Shown here in pieces: positions 25,004 through 33,110 of a DNA stretch of 64,000 bases (positions are counted from its first letter, which is position 1; each line of letters begins with the position of its first letter). This stretch comes from Oscillospiraceae bacterium CM (lineage in GTDB: Bacteria > Bacillota > Clostridia > Oscillospirales > Oscillospiraceae). A program made the position numbers and the translations under genes. A model generated the notes under the pieces. That model was not told the origin of the DNA, made no database searches, and saw nothing but the letters and a program-made list of their open reading frames with translations. The stretch is from contig CP072107.1 of NCBI GenBank assembly GCA_022870705.1, forward strand, positions 248,001-312,000, written 5' to 3'.

Positions 25004-26311
25004 TTATATCGTACCAATAGGAACGTCTATCCTGTCCTTGGCAACACACACACCGTTTTTAACCAGATAACATTCTACAAAGTGCGAACCCTGAAAATCT
25101 GTATGTTCTTTTTGGTGCGTGGAATCTGTCTTTTTAATTTGCCCTCGAATATTGTCCCTCTCCTCAGCCACATGGCCGACATTTCTAACCTTCCAATAAA
25201 TTGAATATGGACCAGGGCAATCCGTTTTATAAATAAAGAAGTCCAAGCTCTTGTTGCGACGCAAAATTCCATTATCTTTCAGGAACGCCCGGAGAAAGAA
25301 ATCGCGCCAACCATCCTGAGATATTCGGCAGTCAAGCTGTAGTGCGTACCGGATATCAACGGGGAACAGGTTCTCTATGAACTGTTCCGTATTTCGATAG
25401 CTGTAGCTTGCCGTAGAAAAAGAGTTTTTAGCTGTGGTTGCACTCGCAGGGAAGCTATTTCCAAGCAGCTCTCTTAGAACGGAATTAATGTCGTCGCCGG
25501 ATTCCAAGGCATCGGCGATCCTCTTGAATGCCTTATTGGCCTTTGATACAAAAACTCCGCCCCCGGAATTATCGACTTGCTGATTGCTTCCGACTGCAAA
25601 CCAATAACTTCGATTTTTATCTTGAGATTTTAGATATTCGAAAACATTTTGGAGAATATTCAAGTAATCGCCGTATCCGTAATCGCTATAATCATCATTT
25701 TCTGAAAAGTGATTATAGATCAAAGTGTCTATCAGCAGGCCACCAAATTCAAAACCAATCGTATTTTTCCAGCTCCGTATGATATGGCAAAAATTAAAAT
25801 ATATGCCATCCGAATTATCGTTGCATTTTTTACATTCCTCTTGTTCGCTTAACGGATCGGTATATTTCCATTTGCCGTCATCATGTGTATCTGGATACTT
25901 AAAACGGTTATCCGACTGAATAAATGCCGGAACAAGTTCAACTGTGTATTTCGTGAATTCGATCACGACCACTTGCCCATCGCCCCGCATTTTCGTGTTT
26001 GGATACCTCTCTTTTAGAACATCCTTTACGTCTTGCAAAAGTGCTGACTGGCCATTGCTTTGATAATCATCGTATTTTTTATATACACTTTGTGGCAAAT
26101 CGAAAAGGAGATCAAGATCACTGCTGTTTTTAATTGCAGTTTCTCTGCCAACGGAGCCAACTATGTACATGTGTGAGGAAGTATCCTTATCGAGGCCATA
26201 ATAGTGAGCATTTAACTTTTTTGCGATTTCTCCTGCAGTTGATTCCATATCTGCTTTGTTGTCAAGCTGAATGTCATCGCAAAATGTTTCGAAATCCTGT
26301 TTGAGAGACAA
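25004..26311 (-). CDS. CD-NTase (SMODS) nucleotidyltransferase with AGS-C sensor domain
   Basis: A 435-residue enzyme of the cGAS/DncV-like superfamily, which makes nucleotide second messengers in CBASS-type anti-phage defence. The catalytic motif GSVGRET lies at 52-58, the metal-binding Asp pair at 65 and 67 (DLD), and the third acidic residue is Glu125 in VELVPAF. The last 75 residues (YSIYWKVRNVG, ECYLVKNGVCVAKDRIDVPI) match the adenylyl/guanylyl and SMODS C-terminal sensor domain. It follows the SLATT gene by 2 nt, so the two are translated together. The nucleotide product cannot be told from sequence. Confidence 0.85.
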   Translation of the reverse strand: MSLKQDFETFCDDIQLDNKADMESTAGEIAKKLNAHYYGLDKDTSSHMYIVGSVGRETAIKNSSDLDLLFDLPQSVYKKYDDYQSNGQSALLQDVKDVLKERYPNTKMRGDGQVVVIEFTKYTVELVPAFIQSDNRFKYPDTHDDGKWKYTDPLSEQEECKKCNDNSDGIYFNFCHIIRSWKNTIGFEFGGLLIDTLIYNHFSENDDYSDYGYGDYLNILQNVFEYLKSQDKNRSYWFAVGSNQQVDNSGGGVFVSKANKAFKRIADALESGDDINSVLRELLGNSFPASATTAKNSFSTASYSYRNTEQFIENLFPVDIRYALQLDCRISQDGWRDFFLRAFLKDNGILRRNKSLDFFIYKTDCPGPYSIYWKVRNVGHVAEERDNIRGQIKKTDSTHQKEHTDFQGSHFVECYLVKNGVCVAKDRIDVPIGTI

Positions 26312-26313
26312 GA

Positions 26314-26871
26314 TTAAACTCCTTTCTTTAATTCATCTGGAAGAAGACGGTCGATTTCCTCATCAGAAAATGTATTATCCTGGGTGATGTTCAGCGCAAT
26401 CCGTGCCATAGCGACTGCCTTATCGGAAGTGTTCGGTGCATCTGCATAGATCTTGTCAAGTTGATGAACAGTGTCCTCATATTTTTCGTAGAGAGCTGTT
26501 GGCTCATCTTTCTCAAGGTGTATCTGTAATATAATTAGTTTGAGTTCATCTCGTATTGCCAACAAATTATTTGCCGCAGCTTTATGTTGGCTGACCATCG
26601 TCTGCAGATCAAATGATTTGAAAAAGGCACTTACAAAGATGGAAATGAATGATAGTAAAGCAGACACAATTTTAAGCCACAACTGATCTGTAAAAATCAA
26701 GGAAACGATGCCCACAGATGTCATAGAGGCAGAAACGACCTTCGCTGTTTCCATGATTTTAAACTGGCCTGAACAAATGTCAGCCTGCTTCTCTTGAATT
26801 TTATGGGACCACACCACGCTTGCGAGTGTTTCCCTCACGGACGATTCGAGAATTGAATATGTTTTATCCAT
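26314..26871 (-). CDS. SLATT-domain two-helix membrane effector
   Basis: A 185-residue protein with a helical N-terminus, two adjacent membrane helices (about residues 40-85: VVSASMTSVGIVSLIF and IVSALLSFISIFVSAFF) and a cytoplasmic helical tail. This is the layout of SLATT proteins, predicted membrane-disrupting effectors linked to SMODS nucleotidyltransferases. The ATG at 26871 is 8 nt after GGAGG; a TTG five codons upstream is less likely. It is the first gene of the operon, so a signal made by the next gene's enzyme may open it. The effector role is family-based inference. Confidence 0.78.
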   Translation of the reverse strand: MDKTYSILESSVRETLASVVWSHKIQEKQADICSGQFKIMETAKVVSASMTSVGIVSLIFTDQLWLKIVSALLSFISIFVSAFFKSFDLQTMVSQHKAAANNLLAIRDELKLIILQIHLEKDEPTALYEKYEDTVHQLDKIYADAPNTSDKAVAMARIALNITQDNTFSDEEIDRLLPDELKKGV

Positions 26872-26883
26872 ACTCTGTGCCTC

Positions 26884-27141
26884 CAATTTTCCATCTCCAG
26901 TGTCTTAACCGCTGCGTATTCTGCAGTTTGATAGGAAATCACGCTGAAACACCCAACCAGTTCTACAGGCACACTACCGAAATCAGCTGCAGAAGCCATC
27001 GGAAACCAGACCTTCTTTACACCGCTACTAAGACACCCCTGTAGTGAATTGGACAGCTTGTCCGATTTGATCATTTTTGCCACTGATGCTATCCAGCAAC
27101 ACAAGGGAACTGATGGCCGGTTTACTCAGTGCGAGCATATA
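26884..27141 (-). pseudogene. BrxL/Lon-like protease, C-terminal remnant with frameshift
   Basis: In one minus-strand frame it reads YMLALSKPAISSLVLLDSIS, and after a frame change GVKKVWFPMASAADFGSVPV and YQTAEYAAVKTLE. Together these match the C-terminal serine-lysine protease region of BrxL, the Lon-like protein of BREX defence systems (Lys in GVKKV, LLPM-like FPM). The rest of the gene is absent. It lies directly upstream of the SLATT gene, so an earlier defence gene was replaced here. Confidence 0.6.
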
Positions 27142-27251
27142 ATAGTCGTGGTATTCTGATATTTATCTTTTACGTCCGCGAACATTGAAGGTAATATATC
27201 TAAAGATGATGCAGTTTTCAGGATATCGTTTTGGCGCTCACTATAAGTCAT
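27126..27251 (-). pseudogene. N-terminal remnant of a second CD-NTase
   Basis: An ATG frame of 41 residues, MTYSERQNDILKTASSLDIL followed by PSMFADVKDKYQN, then a stop where the BrxL-like remnant begins. This start resembles the first helix pair of SMODS-type nucleotidyltransferases. The catalytic domain is missing. It is either a deletion remnant or a coincidental short frame. Confidence 0.4.
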
Positions 27252-27323
27252 TCCCTACACTTCTGTATTTTTTATGTTTATTATCCATTATACTGCAATT
27301 TATAGTGGTATGCAAGAGGACAT

Positions 27324-27369
27324 CACTATATATCGCGTATCCAATGGTGTAGACACTGGATATATAGTG
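27324..27369. repeat. Perfect 11-bp inverted repeat
   Basis: CACTATATATC at 27324-27334 and GATATATAGTG at 27359-27369, separated by 24 nt. It lies about 70 bp upstream of the CD-NTase remnant start and about 50 bp downstream of the next minus gene. An operator or element end are both possible. Confidence 0.45.
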
Positions 27370-27417
27370 CTTTCTATATACGAAGATGTACACACGCATA
27401 GAAGGTACTCTGGTAAT

Positions 27418-27765
27418 TCAGTACAGTGTCCACCAGTAATCAAAAAGGCGACGGTAGAAGTTGCCTTTCCTTGGCGCGTATTCGCATTTCCGGATACGGT
27501 GGCCCGTTTCCCGTTTCATCCACTTCTGGCAGTTGCTGTTCTTCGGATACTTGATGTACTTGCCAGAATGAAGAAGTGTCCTGCCGTCGAAGCCCCAATC
27601 GATATATCCGGCATGAGGGATATAGTGCCGGGTGACGATCTCCATCAGCTGGTCATTCTTGTGGAAGCGCATTTGACGCCGGTATTGAGCGCCGGTTCTG
27701 CGCTTGGGGGGCAACGGAAGCTGCTCGATCCTCTGCAAGGCATCGTTTATCTCTGTTTCTGTCAT
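27418..27765 (-). CDS. Small conserved clostridial island protein
   Basis: A 115-residue basic protein. The Pro/Leu-rich start (RIEQLPLPPKRRT) and the end (GKYIKYPKNSNCQKWMKRET, then YRRLFDYWWTLY) recur in proteins of clostridial mobile islands, from memory. No domain or function was recognised. It may be co-transcribed with the gene upstream, which ends 83 bp before. Confidence 0.55.
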   Translation of the reverse strand: MTETEINDALQRIEQLPLPPKRRTGAQYRRQMRFHKNDQLMEIVTRHYIPHAGYIDWGFDGRTLLHSGKYIKYPKNSNCQKWMKRETGHRIRKCEYAPRKGNFYRRLFDYWWTLY

Positions 27766-27848
27766 ATTCCTTTCCGTTTGGAACGGTCCGCGTCACAGGG
27801 CACAGGCCATTCCAACTGCCGCGCTGTTTTGCGTGGTATTCCTTTTGC

Positions 27849-28223
27849 TCACGCTTGTTTTGTTTTCGCAGCGGTGTCATCCGCATCATGTGAACACATC
27901 CTTTCCTTTGGTTTTTGGTGTTCGACCTTCTCCATAAAATCCCTGCACCGCGCCGGGTAGTCAGGGTAACCGCACAGGAGCATCTTGTCCGGCAATTCTC
28001 GCAGGGCTTCAAGAAATGCGCTCTCATCCTGCTTTCTGATTCGGCAGAAGATCATGCGGCACGGCAAGGCCTCCCGGCCATATTCCTGCATGAATTTTAC
28101 GGTCACCTGATGCTTGATGAACAGGCTGTCTGCAAGGTAGTCGCCGACATCAAGAAACGCAAAATACTTGTGCCAGAGGGAAAAGCGTTCAAGTCTCAGA
28201 CAGTTCTTCAGTTCTTCCTGCAT
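27849..28223 (-). CDS. Small conserved clostridial island protein
   Basis: A 124-residue protein with no recognised enzymatic motif. The segment ESAFLEALRELPDKMLLCGY recalls a family sometimes labelled DUF6329, which is not verified. The frame is open further upstream, but the ATG at 28223 begins the conserved part and the upstream extension is antisense to the next gene. It is divergent from the XRE gene at 28338. Confidence 0.5.
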   Translation of the reverse strand: MQEELKNCLRLERFSLWHKYFAFLDVGDYLADSLFIKHQVTVKFMQEYGREALPCRMIFCRIRKQDESAFLEALRELPDKMLLCGYPDYPARCRDFMEKVEHQKPKERMCSHDADDTAAKTKQA

Positions 28224-28337
28224 GGCGGCTCCCCCAACAATTATGTTACAAATCTCCAAAAGGGCTTGATTTTTCGACTGGTTTCCGTTATTCTGAAATA
28301 CTTCCTTTGGGAAACTACAATTTTGGAGGCGAAAGCG

Positions 28338-28709
28338 ATGCAAGAGAATCAATACCCCGTTATTGATCCCGTGGCGACCGGCGAGAACATCGTCAGGCTC
28401 CGACAGGAGCGCGGCCTGTCTGTTCGGGATCTGCAAGCGTTCTTTGGCTTTGAAGAGCCGCAAGCAATTTACAAGTGGCAACGCGGCAAAAGCCTTCCTT
28501 CTGTTGATAACCTGTACGCTCTTGGTGCTTTGCTGGATGTGCCCATGGATGAGATCCTGATATCAGCAAGGCCGCAACTGAACATGATCGTTCTTGAGCA
28601 GCAGGCTGACGCCTGCTGCTCAGTTATTTATATAGACCGGCTGTTTTGGATACGGCAGAGGTCCGAAATTGCTTCGACCATTTTTCGGACAACTGCGCTT
28701 AAGGCGTAA
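28338..28709 (+). CDS. XRE-family transcriptional regulator
   Basis: A 123-residue protein with a typical clostridial HTH: NIVRLRQERGLSVRDLQAFF, EPQAIYKWQRGKSLPS and NLYALGALLDVPMDEIL. The family usually ends about residue 80; here the frame runs 40 residues further with unrelated sequence, so the original stop may have been lost. GGAGGC lies 8 nt before the ATG. It is likely to control itself and the divergent minus gene. Confidence 0.8.
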   Translation: MQENQYPVIDPVATGENIVRLRQERGLSVRDLQAFFGFEEPQAIYKWQRGKSLPSVDNLYALGALLDVPMDEILISARPQLNMIVLEQQADACCSVIYIDRLFWIRQRSEIASTIFRTTALKA

Positions 28710-28853
28710 GTCCGATGACGCGGCCCGCAGTGGCAGTTACCCAGAATGTTTGCCCGAAGGCAATAGAAAATATCTCATATCGGCTTATTAGGCCATTTAT
28801 GGAGATGTATGTTTGGCAGGTGGGGAAAACGGATTCACGAAAAGCGAAAGCGT

Positions 28854-28948
28854 GACGGAGCGTCGGTTGAAGCTCAAAACGAAGGATGCCTGATCGTATA
28901 TCTGATTTGACAAGAATCAGTTTTCATCCTTGTAGTTGAAGCTCCGTA
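28854..28948 (+). ncRNA. Nested-stem RNA candidate
   Basis: Three nested pairings in one 95-nt stretch: ACGGAGC (28855-28861) with GCTCCGT (28941-28947), AAGGATG (28882-28888) with CATCCTT (28925-28931), and CTGATT (28902) with AATCAG (28915). The rest of the 350-bp gap (28710-29060) shows no gene. The strand is uncertain and no known RNA family was recognised. Confidence 0.3.
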
Positions 28949-29060
28949 GATGGAGCAATACGCATTATGCAGCGTTATAGTTCATCTGCACCTGAACCGA
29001 TCTTAAGCGCATCCTGATCCTGCCGTACCCAAAACAGTCGGTCTGCACCACGGGAGCAGG

Positions 29061-29696
29061 TTATTCCCGCTTCCCGAGGTACGCGGCGAAAACATCCGCG
29101 AAGCTGTCGTTGACACCGAAGGGCGACTCGAAGTCCACTTCAGCGTTAACCATGTAGCGATCCAACTCCGCGGAGACGGCGTCGGCTTTCCGATTCATCC
29201 CTGCCAGATGCTTACGAACCGCGTTCCGATCAAAGTTGATGGTGGTCACGCGCCTTAAGTCACACTTGTAGGAAACCTGATTGCCATCGGTGTTGAAGCG
29301 GTAGCCCACCCCGCCGTGGGGCACGATCACCTCGGAGCTTCTAAGCTCGGACATATGCTGGAGAGTGGAGGCGATGCGCTGCCGCCTGCTGTTCAGGCTG
29401 ACCTCGCTGTCCATATCAATGGGAAGGCCATTCTTGGCGGTGCGGATGCTCTTGGCAAGTGCTTCGTGCTGATCAAGGAGATACAGCAGAAATCCGACCA
29501 CATCGGTGATCTGCTCACAGTATTCAGTGGCGGGAACATCGACCGTGGTTTCATCTTCGGCCTCGGCCATAACCTTCTTGCGAAGATAGGTGTTCTGCAC
29601 ACGGGTCACATTGGAATCTCTGCCCAGCAGATTCTGCGCCTCCTCCATGAGGGCCTGCAGCTTGTTCTGGTATCTGAACGCCTCTTTCAGGTTCAT
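29061..29696 (-). CDS. Conserved island protein of unknown function
   Basis: A 211-residue, mostly helical protein beginning MNLKEAFRYQNKLQALMEEA. Proteins with this start occur in clostridial accessory regions (possibly DUF6847, from memory). No catalytic motif was seen. GGAGGGG precedes the ATG at 29696; the frame extends 12 codons upstream, but without a ribosome site. Composition matches its right-hand neighbours. Confidence 0.5.
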   Translation of the reverse strand: MNLKEAFRYQNKLQALMEEAQNLLGRDSNVTRVQNTYLRKKVMAEAEDETTVDVPATEYCEQITDVVGFLLYLLDQHEALAKSIRTAKNGLPIDMDSEVSLNSRRQRIASTLQHMSELRSSEVIVPHGGVGYRFNTDGNQVSYKCDLRRVTTINFDRNAVRKHLAGMNRKADAVSAELDRYMVNAEVDFESPFGVNDSFADVFAAYLGKRE

Positions 29697-29824
29697 ATTT
29701 TCCCCTCCTGTCGTTTCATATGATCTGATCATATTGTAGCGCGGGGTGCGCCTGGTGTCATTGAACCGCTGGTTTAATTGGGTTCGACCTCTTTATCCAT
29801 ACACAATACACGAGATTTGATGGT

Positions 29825-30157
29825 TCAGCCCTGGCATTCCATAACGATGTAATCATAGAGTGCTTCGGGTTCCTTCAGGCACCATTCCCTGCCTCCCTCA
29901 TCGTTTTCCCACACTTTAAAGTCATCTGTGGCCTCGTAAAGCCACCATTCAATGTAATTGTACTGATCGTTGACTGCTTCCTTGAGAACCATCAGCAGGG
30001 CATCAAGCCATTTGTTATCACAGCCGAACGTGCAACAACCGTCTGAGACCTTGCCGAGCGCTGCCGCGACTTCTTCATTGATAGCGTCCTGCTCTCTAAT
30101 CATCCGCAGAGCTTGGCAAAAGGTGGTCTTTGTCAGCAAAGCGGGCTTATTCTCCAC
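29825..30157 (-). CDS. Small acidic protein of unknown function
   Basis: A 110-residue acidic protein with many Trp residues towards the end (YIEWWLYEATDDFKVWE, then EPEALYDYIV). It overlaps the end of the antitoxin-like gene by 11 nt, so the two are translated together. By position it could be a toxin or partner, but it shows no known toxin motif. Confidence 0.5.
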   Translation of the reverse strand: MENKPALLTKTTFCQALRMIREQDAINEEVAAALGKVSDGCCTFGCDNKWLDALLMVLKEAVNDQYNYIEWWLYEATDDFKVWENDEGGREWCLKEPEALYDYIVMECQG

Positions 30158-30533
30158 CGATGTCTACCTCATCGCCGAGTCGCTTAGCTGCCTCAAGATC
30201 TTCTTGTGTGTGCTCAAATGGGATTCGGCCAAGCCGGACAGTTTCTTTGAAAAAGAGCCGGATTGCTTCCTCATGGGTCAGGCCATAACGCTTGAGGACT
30301 TCCCCGACTTGCTCATATAAATCGTAGTCAATCGTAAATTTAACTGTCTCATAGGCACACTCAATCCACCGTATCGGACAGAGGACTAAATCGTCCTTCC
30401 CCTCATCGGTGATAACGAAGCCCACATTGTCCTTATCGACCTTGTCCAGTATCTCGTCGAGCTTTTCGCCAAGTTCTATGCGGCTGATTCGCTCCATCTG
30501 GTCAAGGGGTTGTAAGTATTTGAACTGTTCCAC
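30147..30533 (-). CDS. Antitoxin-like protein: Phd-like N-terminus and RelB/DinJ-like C-terminus
   Basis: A 128-residue protein in two parts. The N-terminal 60 residues (RISRIELGEKLDEILDKV, FVITDEGKDDLVL) resemble the Phd/YefM antitoxin fold. The C-terminal part (TIDYDLYEQVGEVLKRYGLT, EAIRLFFKETVRLGRIPFE) resembles a RelB/DinJ ribbon-helix-helix protein. It probably binds DNA or its partner. No standard RelE toxin is adjacent; the 110-residue gene overlapping its end is the only candidate. Confidence 0.6.
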   Translation of the reverse strand: MEQFKYLQPLDQMERISRIELGEKLDEILDKVDKDNVGFVITDEGKDDLVLCPIRWIECAYETVKFTIDYDLYEQVGEVLKRYGLTHEEAIRLFFKETVRLGRIPFEHTQEDLEAAKRLGDEVDIGGE

Positions 30534-30554
30534 GTTTGTTCCTCCAATCCGTTA

Positions 30555-31712
30555 TTAACCGTCTGCGAAGATGTCCTCGCAGACCATATCCAAGCTGATT
30601 TTCTCGCTGTCAAGCGCGGCGACTGCTTTCTTCACATCGTCATATTGCCGTTCCGGGAAGTAGAGCGCGCTGTGGATGACATCTTCTTTCTCCTTATCAA
30701 ACTGGAGAATGCCGGGATGTCCCCATGAGCCGCGTACAGGATTCCAACGGTCGCCGTCGATCAGCTCACTCTGGTAGCACAGCCCTTCTATTCGGGGGCA
30801 GGTGCACCGAATGTACTTCTCTCCGTCCTTTATCAGATAGGCCGATGCTGTGGCGTCCTTGACGCGCATCCTGTAAACGCAGTCCCAGATGTTTTTAAAC
30901 TCCCATTCCTCGTTTGCGAGGTAGAGGAAGCGGCTCTTTATCACCGTCACGGGCTGGAGCAGCGGCTGTTCAACATACGCCACATAGTGAAGCGCAGCGT
31001 CATTGCCCTCGTTGAACTCACGAAATGCGTCGACAGTGGGCTTGTGCTGCTCATAGTCCAGTGATTCGATAAACGCCTTGATCATATCCAGCGTGCCGTA
31101 ATAGCGCTTTGTGCCGGAGACGAAGCTCGGGCTGAAGTAGTTGTCCAGCGTCAGCGCATAGAACTTCGGCGGATGACCGTTCTCCAACGGCGTGGCAAAC
31201 CGCTTGTCCACATCAAAGCTCCAGCGCTCCGGGCCGAATTCATCCGGGTATTCGCGGATCAGCCATTCCTTCTTTTCTTTGATCTGCCGGACGATATCGC
31301 TTATATCGTAGTCTGAGTAGAGCCGAGCGCCCTGTAAGATGTCGATGATCTCCGAGCCCCATACGACCTCATCGTAGCCCGTGCATCGGTCATAGAAGGA
31401 ACCGTCCTCCGGCGGCACCGTTTCTGTTATCTTGCCGCTGTATGAAACGTACAGGAAATCGTCCTTCAGAAAGTGATTGAAGCACTTATTCGGGACGTAG
31501 AGCAGATCGGTGATGCCTTTTGTGGACATATAGCCCCAGCACTTATAGTACCGCCCGAAGACATACCATTCCGGCAGATCCTGCGCCAGAATCTTCGTCC
31601 TGTTGTGTCCGGAGTACAGGGTACCGTCATCGCTCTCGACATAGCAGAAGCGATGATCTCTGTACGCCTTTATTTCTCTGGTGTAGAGTGGATTCTTGAA
31701 TCTGTCCCTCAT
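30555..31712 (-). CDS. Conserved protein of unknown function next to a metallophosphoesterase
   Basis: A 385-residue protein rich in aromatic and acidic residues, without membrane helices. No family was recognised. Two Cys in RCTCPRIEGLC could form a metal site. Its start overlaps the metallophosphoesterase stop by 4 nt (ATGA), so the two genes are coupled and probably work together. Confidence 0.5.
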   Translation of the reverse strand: MRDRFKNPLYTREIKAYRDHRFCYVESDDGTLYSGHNRTKILAQDLPEWYVFGRYYKCWGYMSTKGITDLLYVPNKCFNHFLKDDFLYVSYSGKITETVPPEDGSFYDRCTGYDEVVWGSEIIDILQGARLYSDYDISDIVRQIKEKKEWLIREYPDEFGPERWSFDVDKRFATPLENGHPPKFYALTLDNYFSPSFVSGTKRYYGTLDMIKAFIESLDYEQHKPTVDAFREFNEGNDAALHYVAYVEQPLLQPVTVIKSRFLYLANEEWEFKNIWDCVYRMRVKDATASAYLIKDGEKYIRCTCPRIEGLCYQSELIDGDRWNPVRGSWGHPGILQFDKEKEDVIHSALYFPERQYDDVKKAVAALDSEKISLDMVCEDIFADG

Positions 31713-32425
31713 GAGCTATGCTCACCCCCCGAATCGAACTGTTCGGCGGATTCATAGCCGTGGAACAGGAAGTGCATCTTGTCGATGCGCTTATCGATGT
31801 GCCAGTGTCCGCAGAACCACGCCTTGTATTCGGCCACTTCTTCAATCTTGTCAAGCCAGTGTTCTGTGCTGGCATCCACGGTGCTCTGGTCAATCATAGG
31901 GAGGAACATCTCTGTCGGCTCATACTTGAAAGGGCAGGTATGCGAGAGGATCACATCAAAGTGCTTCTCTGCAATCAGTCGTTCCACATACGCCTTGATC
32001 TCGTCGGAGGGCTGCTCATCTTCCCACCATCCGTACCCGCGTGAAAGCCGGTAGAACTTGTCCACGCTGTATGCTCCGCCGATGACCATGTATTCAAGCC
32101 CTTCCAGCATATAAATATCGCCATCCCGCGCAAACAGGATACTGGGAAACGCTTCCTCAAACCAGACCGTGCCGCCGTTCCAGTCCTTCGTGATATAGGA
32201 CGGGATGTTGGCCGGTCTTATTTCATGATTCCCGTGGATACAGAGGATGGTCGGTTTGAGCCTCTGCAGCACCGACTTCATCGCCGTGTCACGCTCGTCG
32301 AGGCAGAAGTTGGCTCCAACATCGCCGAGGATCACGATGGTATCGTCAGCCGTTAATTTGAACCGTTTGCAGAACCGCACGACCTCGAATGCCGAACCGT
32401 GAGTGTCCCCAGTAAAGTAAACCAT
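31709..32425 (-). CDS. Calcineurin-like metallophosphoesterase
   Basis: A 238-residue phosphoesterase with the family's metal-binding motifs in order: FTGDTHG near the N-terminus, ILGDVGAN, IHGNHE, an LSHTCP stretch and the closing FCGHWHID. Substrates may be nucleotides, phosphoproteins or nucleic acids. The ATG at 32425 is chosen because a GAAAGGTGG site lies just upstream; a GTG four codons earlier overlaps it. It is the first gene of a minus-strand operon with the 385-residue protein. Confidence 0.82.
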   Translation of the reverse strand: MVYFTGDTHGSAFEVVRFCKRFKLTADDTIVILGDVGANFCLDERDTAMKSVLQRLKPTILCIHGNHEIRPANIPSYITKDWNGGTVWFEEAFPSILFARDGDIYMLEGLEYMVIGGAYSVDKFYRLSRGYGWWEDEQPSDEIKAYVERLIAEKHFDVILSHTCPFKYEPTEMFLPMIDQSTVDASTEHWLDKIEEVAEYKAWFCGHWHIDKRIDKMHFLFHGYESAEQFDSGGEHSS

Positions 32426-32487
32426 TTGGATATCCACCTTTCCGCGATCATTATATCAGCCTATCTGCCCGAATAGTTGGACACACA

Positions 32488-32505
32488 GAAAACATAATCA
32501 CTTTT
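32488..32505 (+). repeat. 18-bp sequence repeated in inverted orientation at 45075-45092
   Basis: GAAAACATAATCACTTTT occurs here on the plus strand and, exactly, on the minus strand at 45092-45075. The two copies bracket the 12.6-kb block of recombinase genes and both are intergenic. Confidence 0.5.
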
Positions 32506-32603
32506 CCGAAATCATATTCACTTTAAAACCGCACAAAATTAAACCAGCAGTCAAAGCAATGACTCCCGGTAGATTGTTTTCCATACAAAGCGCAGTAAAA
32601 TTG

Positions 32604-32966
32604 TTATCGGTTCGTGTGTGGCAGCGCTGACTTGCGGTCGCGGAGTGACGCCTTGATCGCTTTTACTGTGTCGGTTATGACCATTCTCTCATAACCGCTG
32701 CAATCTTCCAGCAGCATGGTGACCTCTTGACTTGCCGCCATGACGGAGCCGGTGAGCTGCTCAGCGAGAAGGATGTCTGCCGGTATATCCAGAGCATTTG
32801 CAATCTGCACGAAGGTTTCAAGGCTCATTCTCTTTTTGCCGTTTTCTATGTAGCTGACATAGGTGGGCGACTTGTCGATCCGCTCCGAGAAATCCAACTG
32901 GGAAATACGGTTTCGTTTCCTGATGACCATGATGCGATGCCCGATTGCTTGATAGTTTAGACTCAT
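32604..32966 (-). CDS. XRE-family transcriptional regulator
   Basis: A 120-residue protein with a lambda-repressor-like HTH at residues 5-65 (RIMVIRKRNRISQLDFSERI, PTYVSYIENGKKRMSLETF, ALDIPADILL). The C-terminal 45 residues are helical. The ATG at 32966 follows GGAGG. It is divergent from a second XRE gene, with a palindromic site between them at 33033-33064. Confidence 0.85.
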   Translation of the reverse strand: MSLNYQAIGHRIMVIRKRNRISQLDFSERIDKSPTYVSYIENGKKRMSLETFVQIANALDIPADILLAEQLTGSVMAASQEVTMLLEDCSGYERMVITDTVKAIKASLRDRKSALPHTNR

Positions 32967-33032
32967 AATAAGAACCTCCAAAAAAATATTGTCGATTCCA
33001 TTATAAAGTCAAGGCTAAATGATAATCCTCTC

Positions 33033-33064
33033 ATTATATCAATTTAGCACGCAGTTGATATAAT
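33033..33064. promoter_or_regulatory. Palindromic operator between divergent XRE genes
   Basis: ATTATATCAA (33033-33042) and TTGATATAAT (33055-33064) form a perfect 10-bp inverted repeat with a 12-nt spacer, in the 144-bp gap between two divergent repressor-type genes. Its position and symmetry suit binding of an XRE dimer or pair of dimers. Confidence 0.55.
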
Positions 33065-33110
33065 TCAGATTATAAAATAGCCTGCGGATTAAGTAAAGAG
33101 GAGTGAGACG

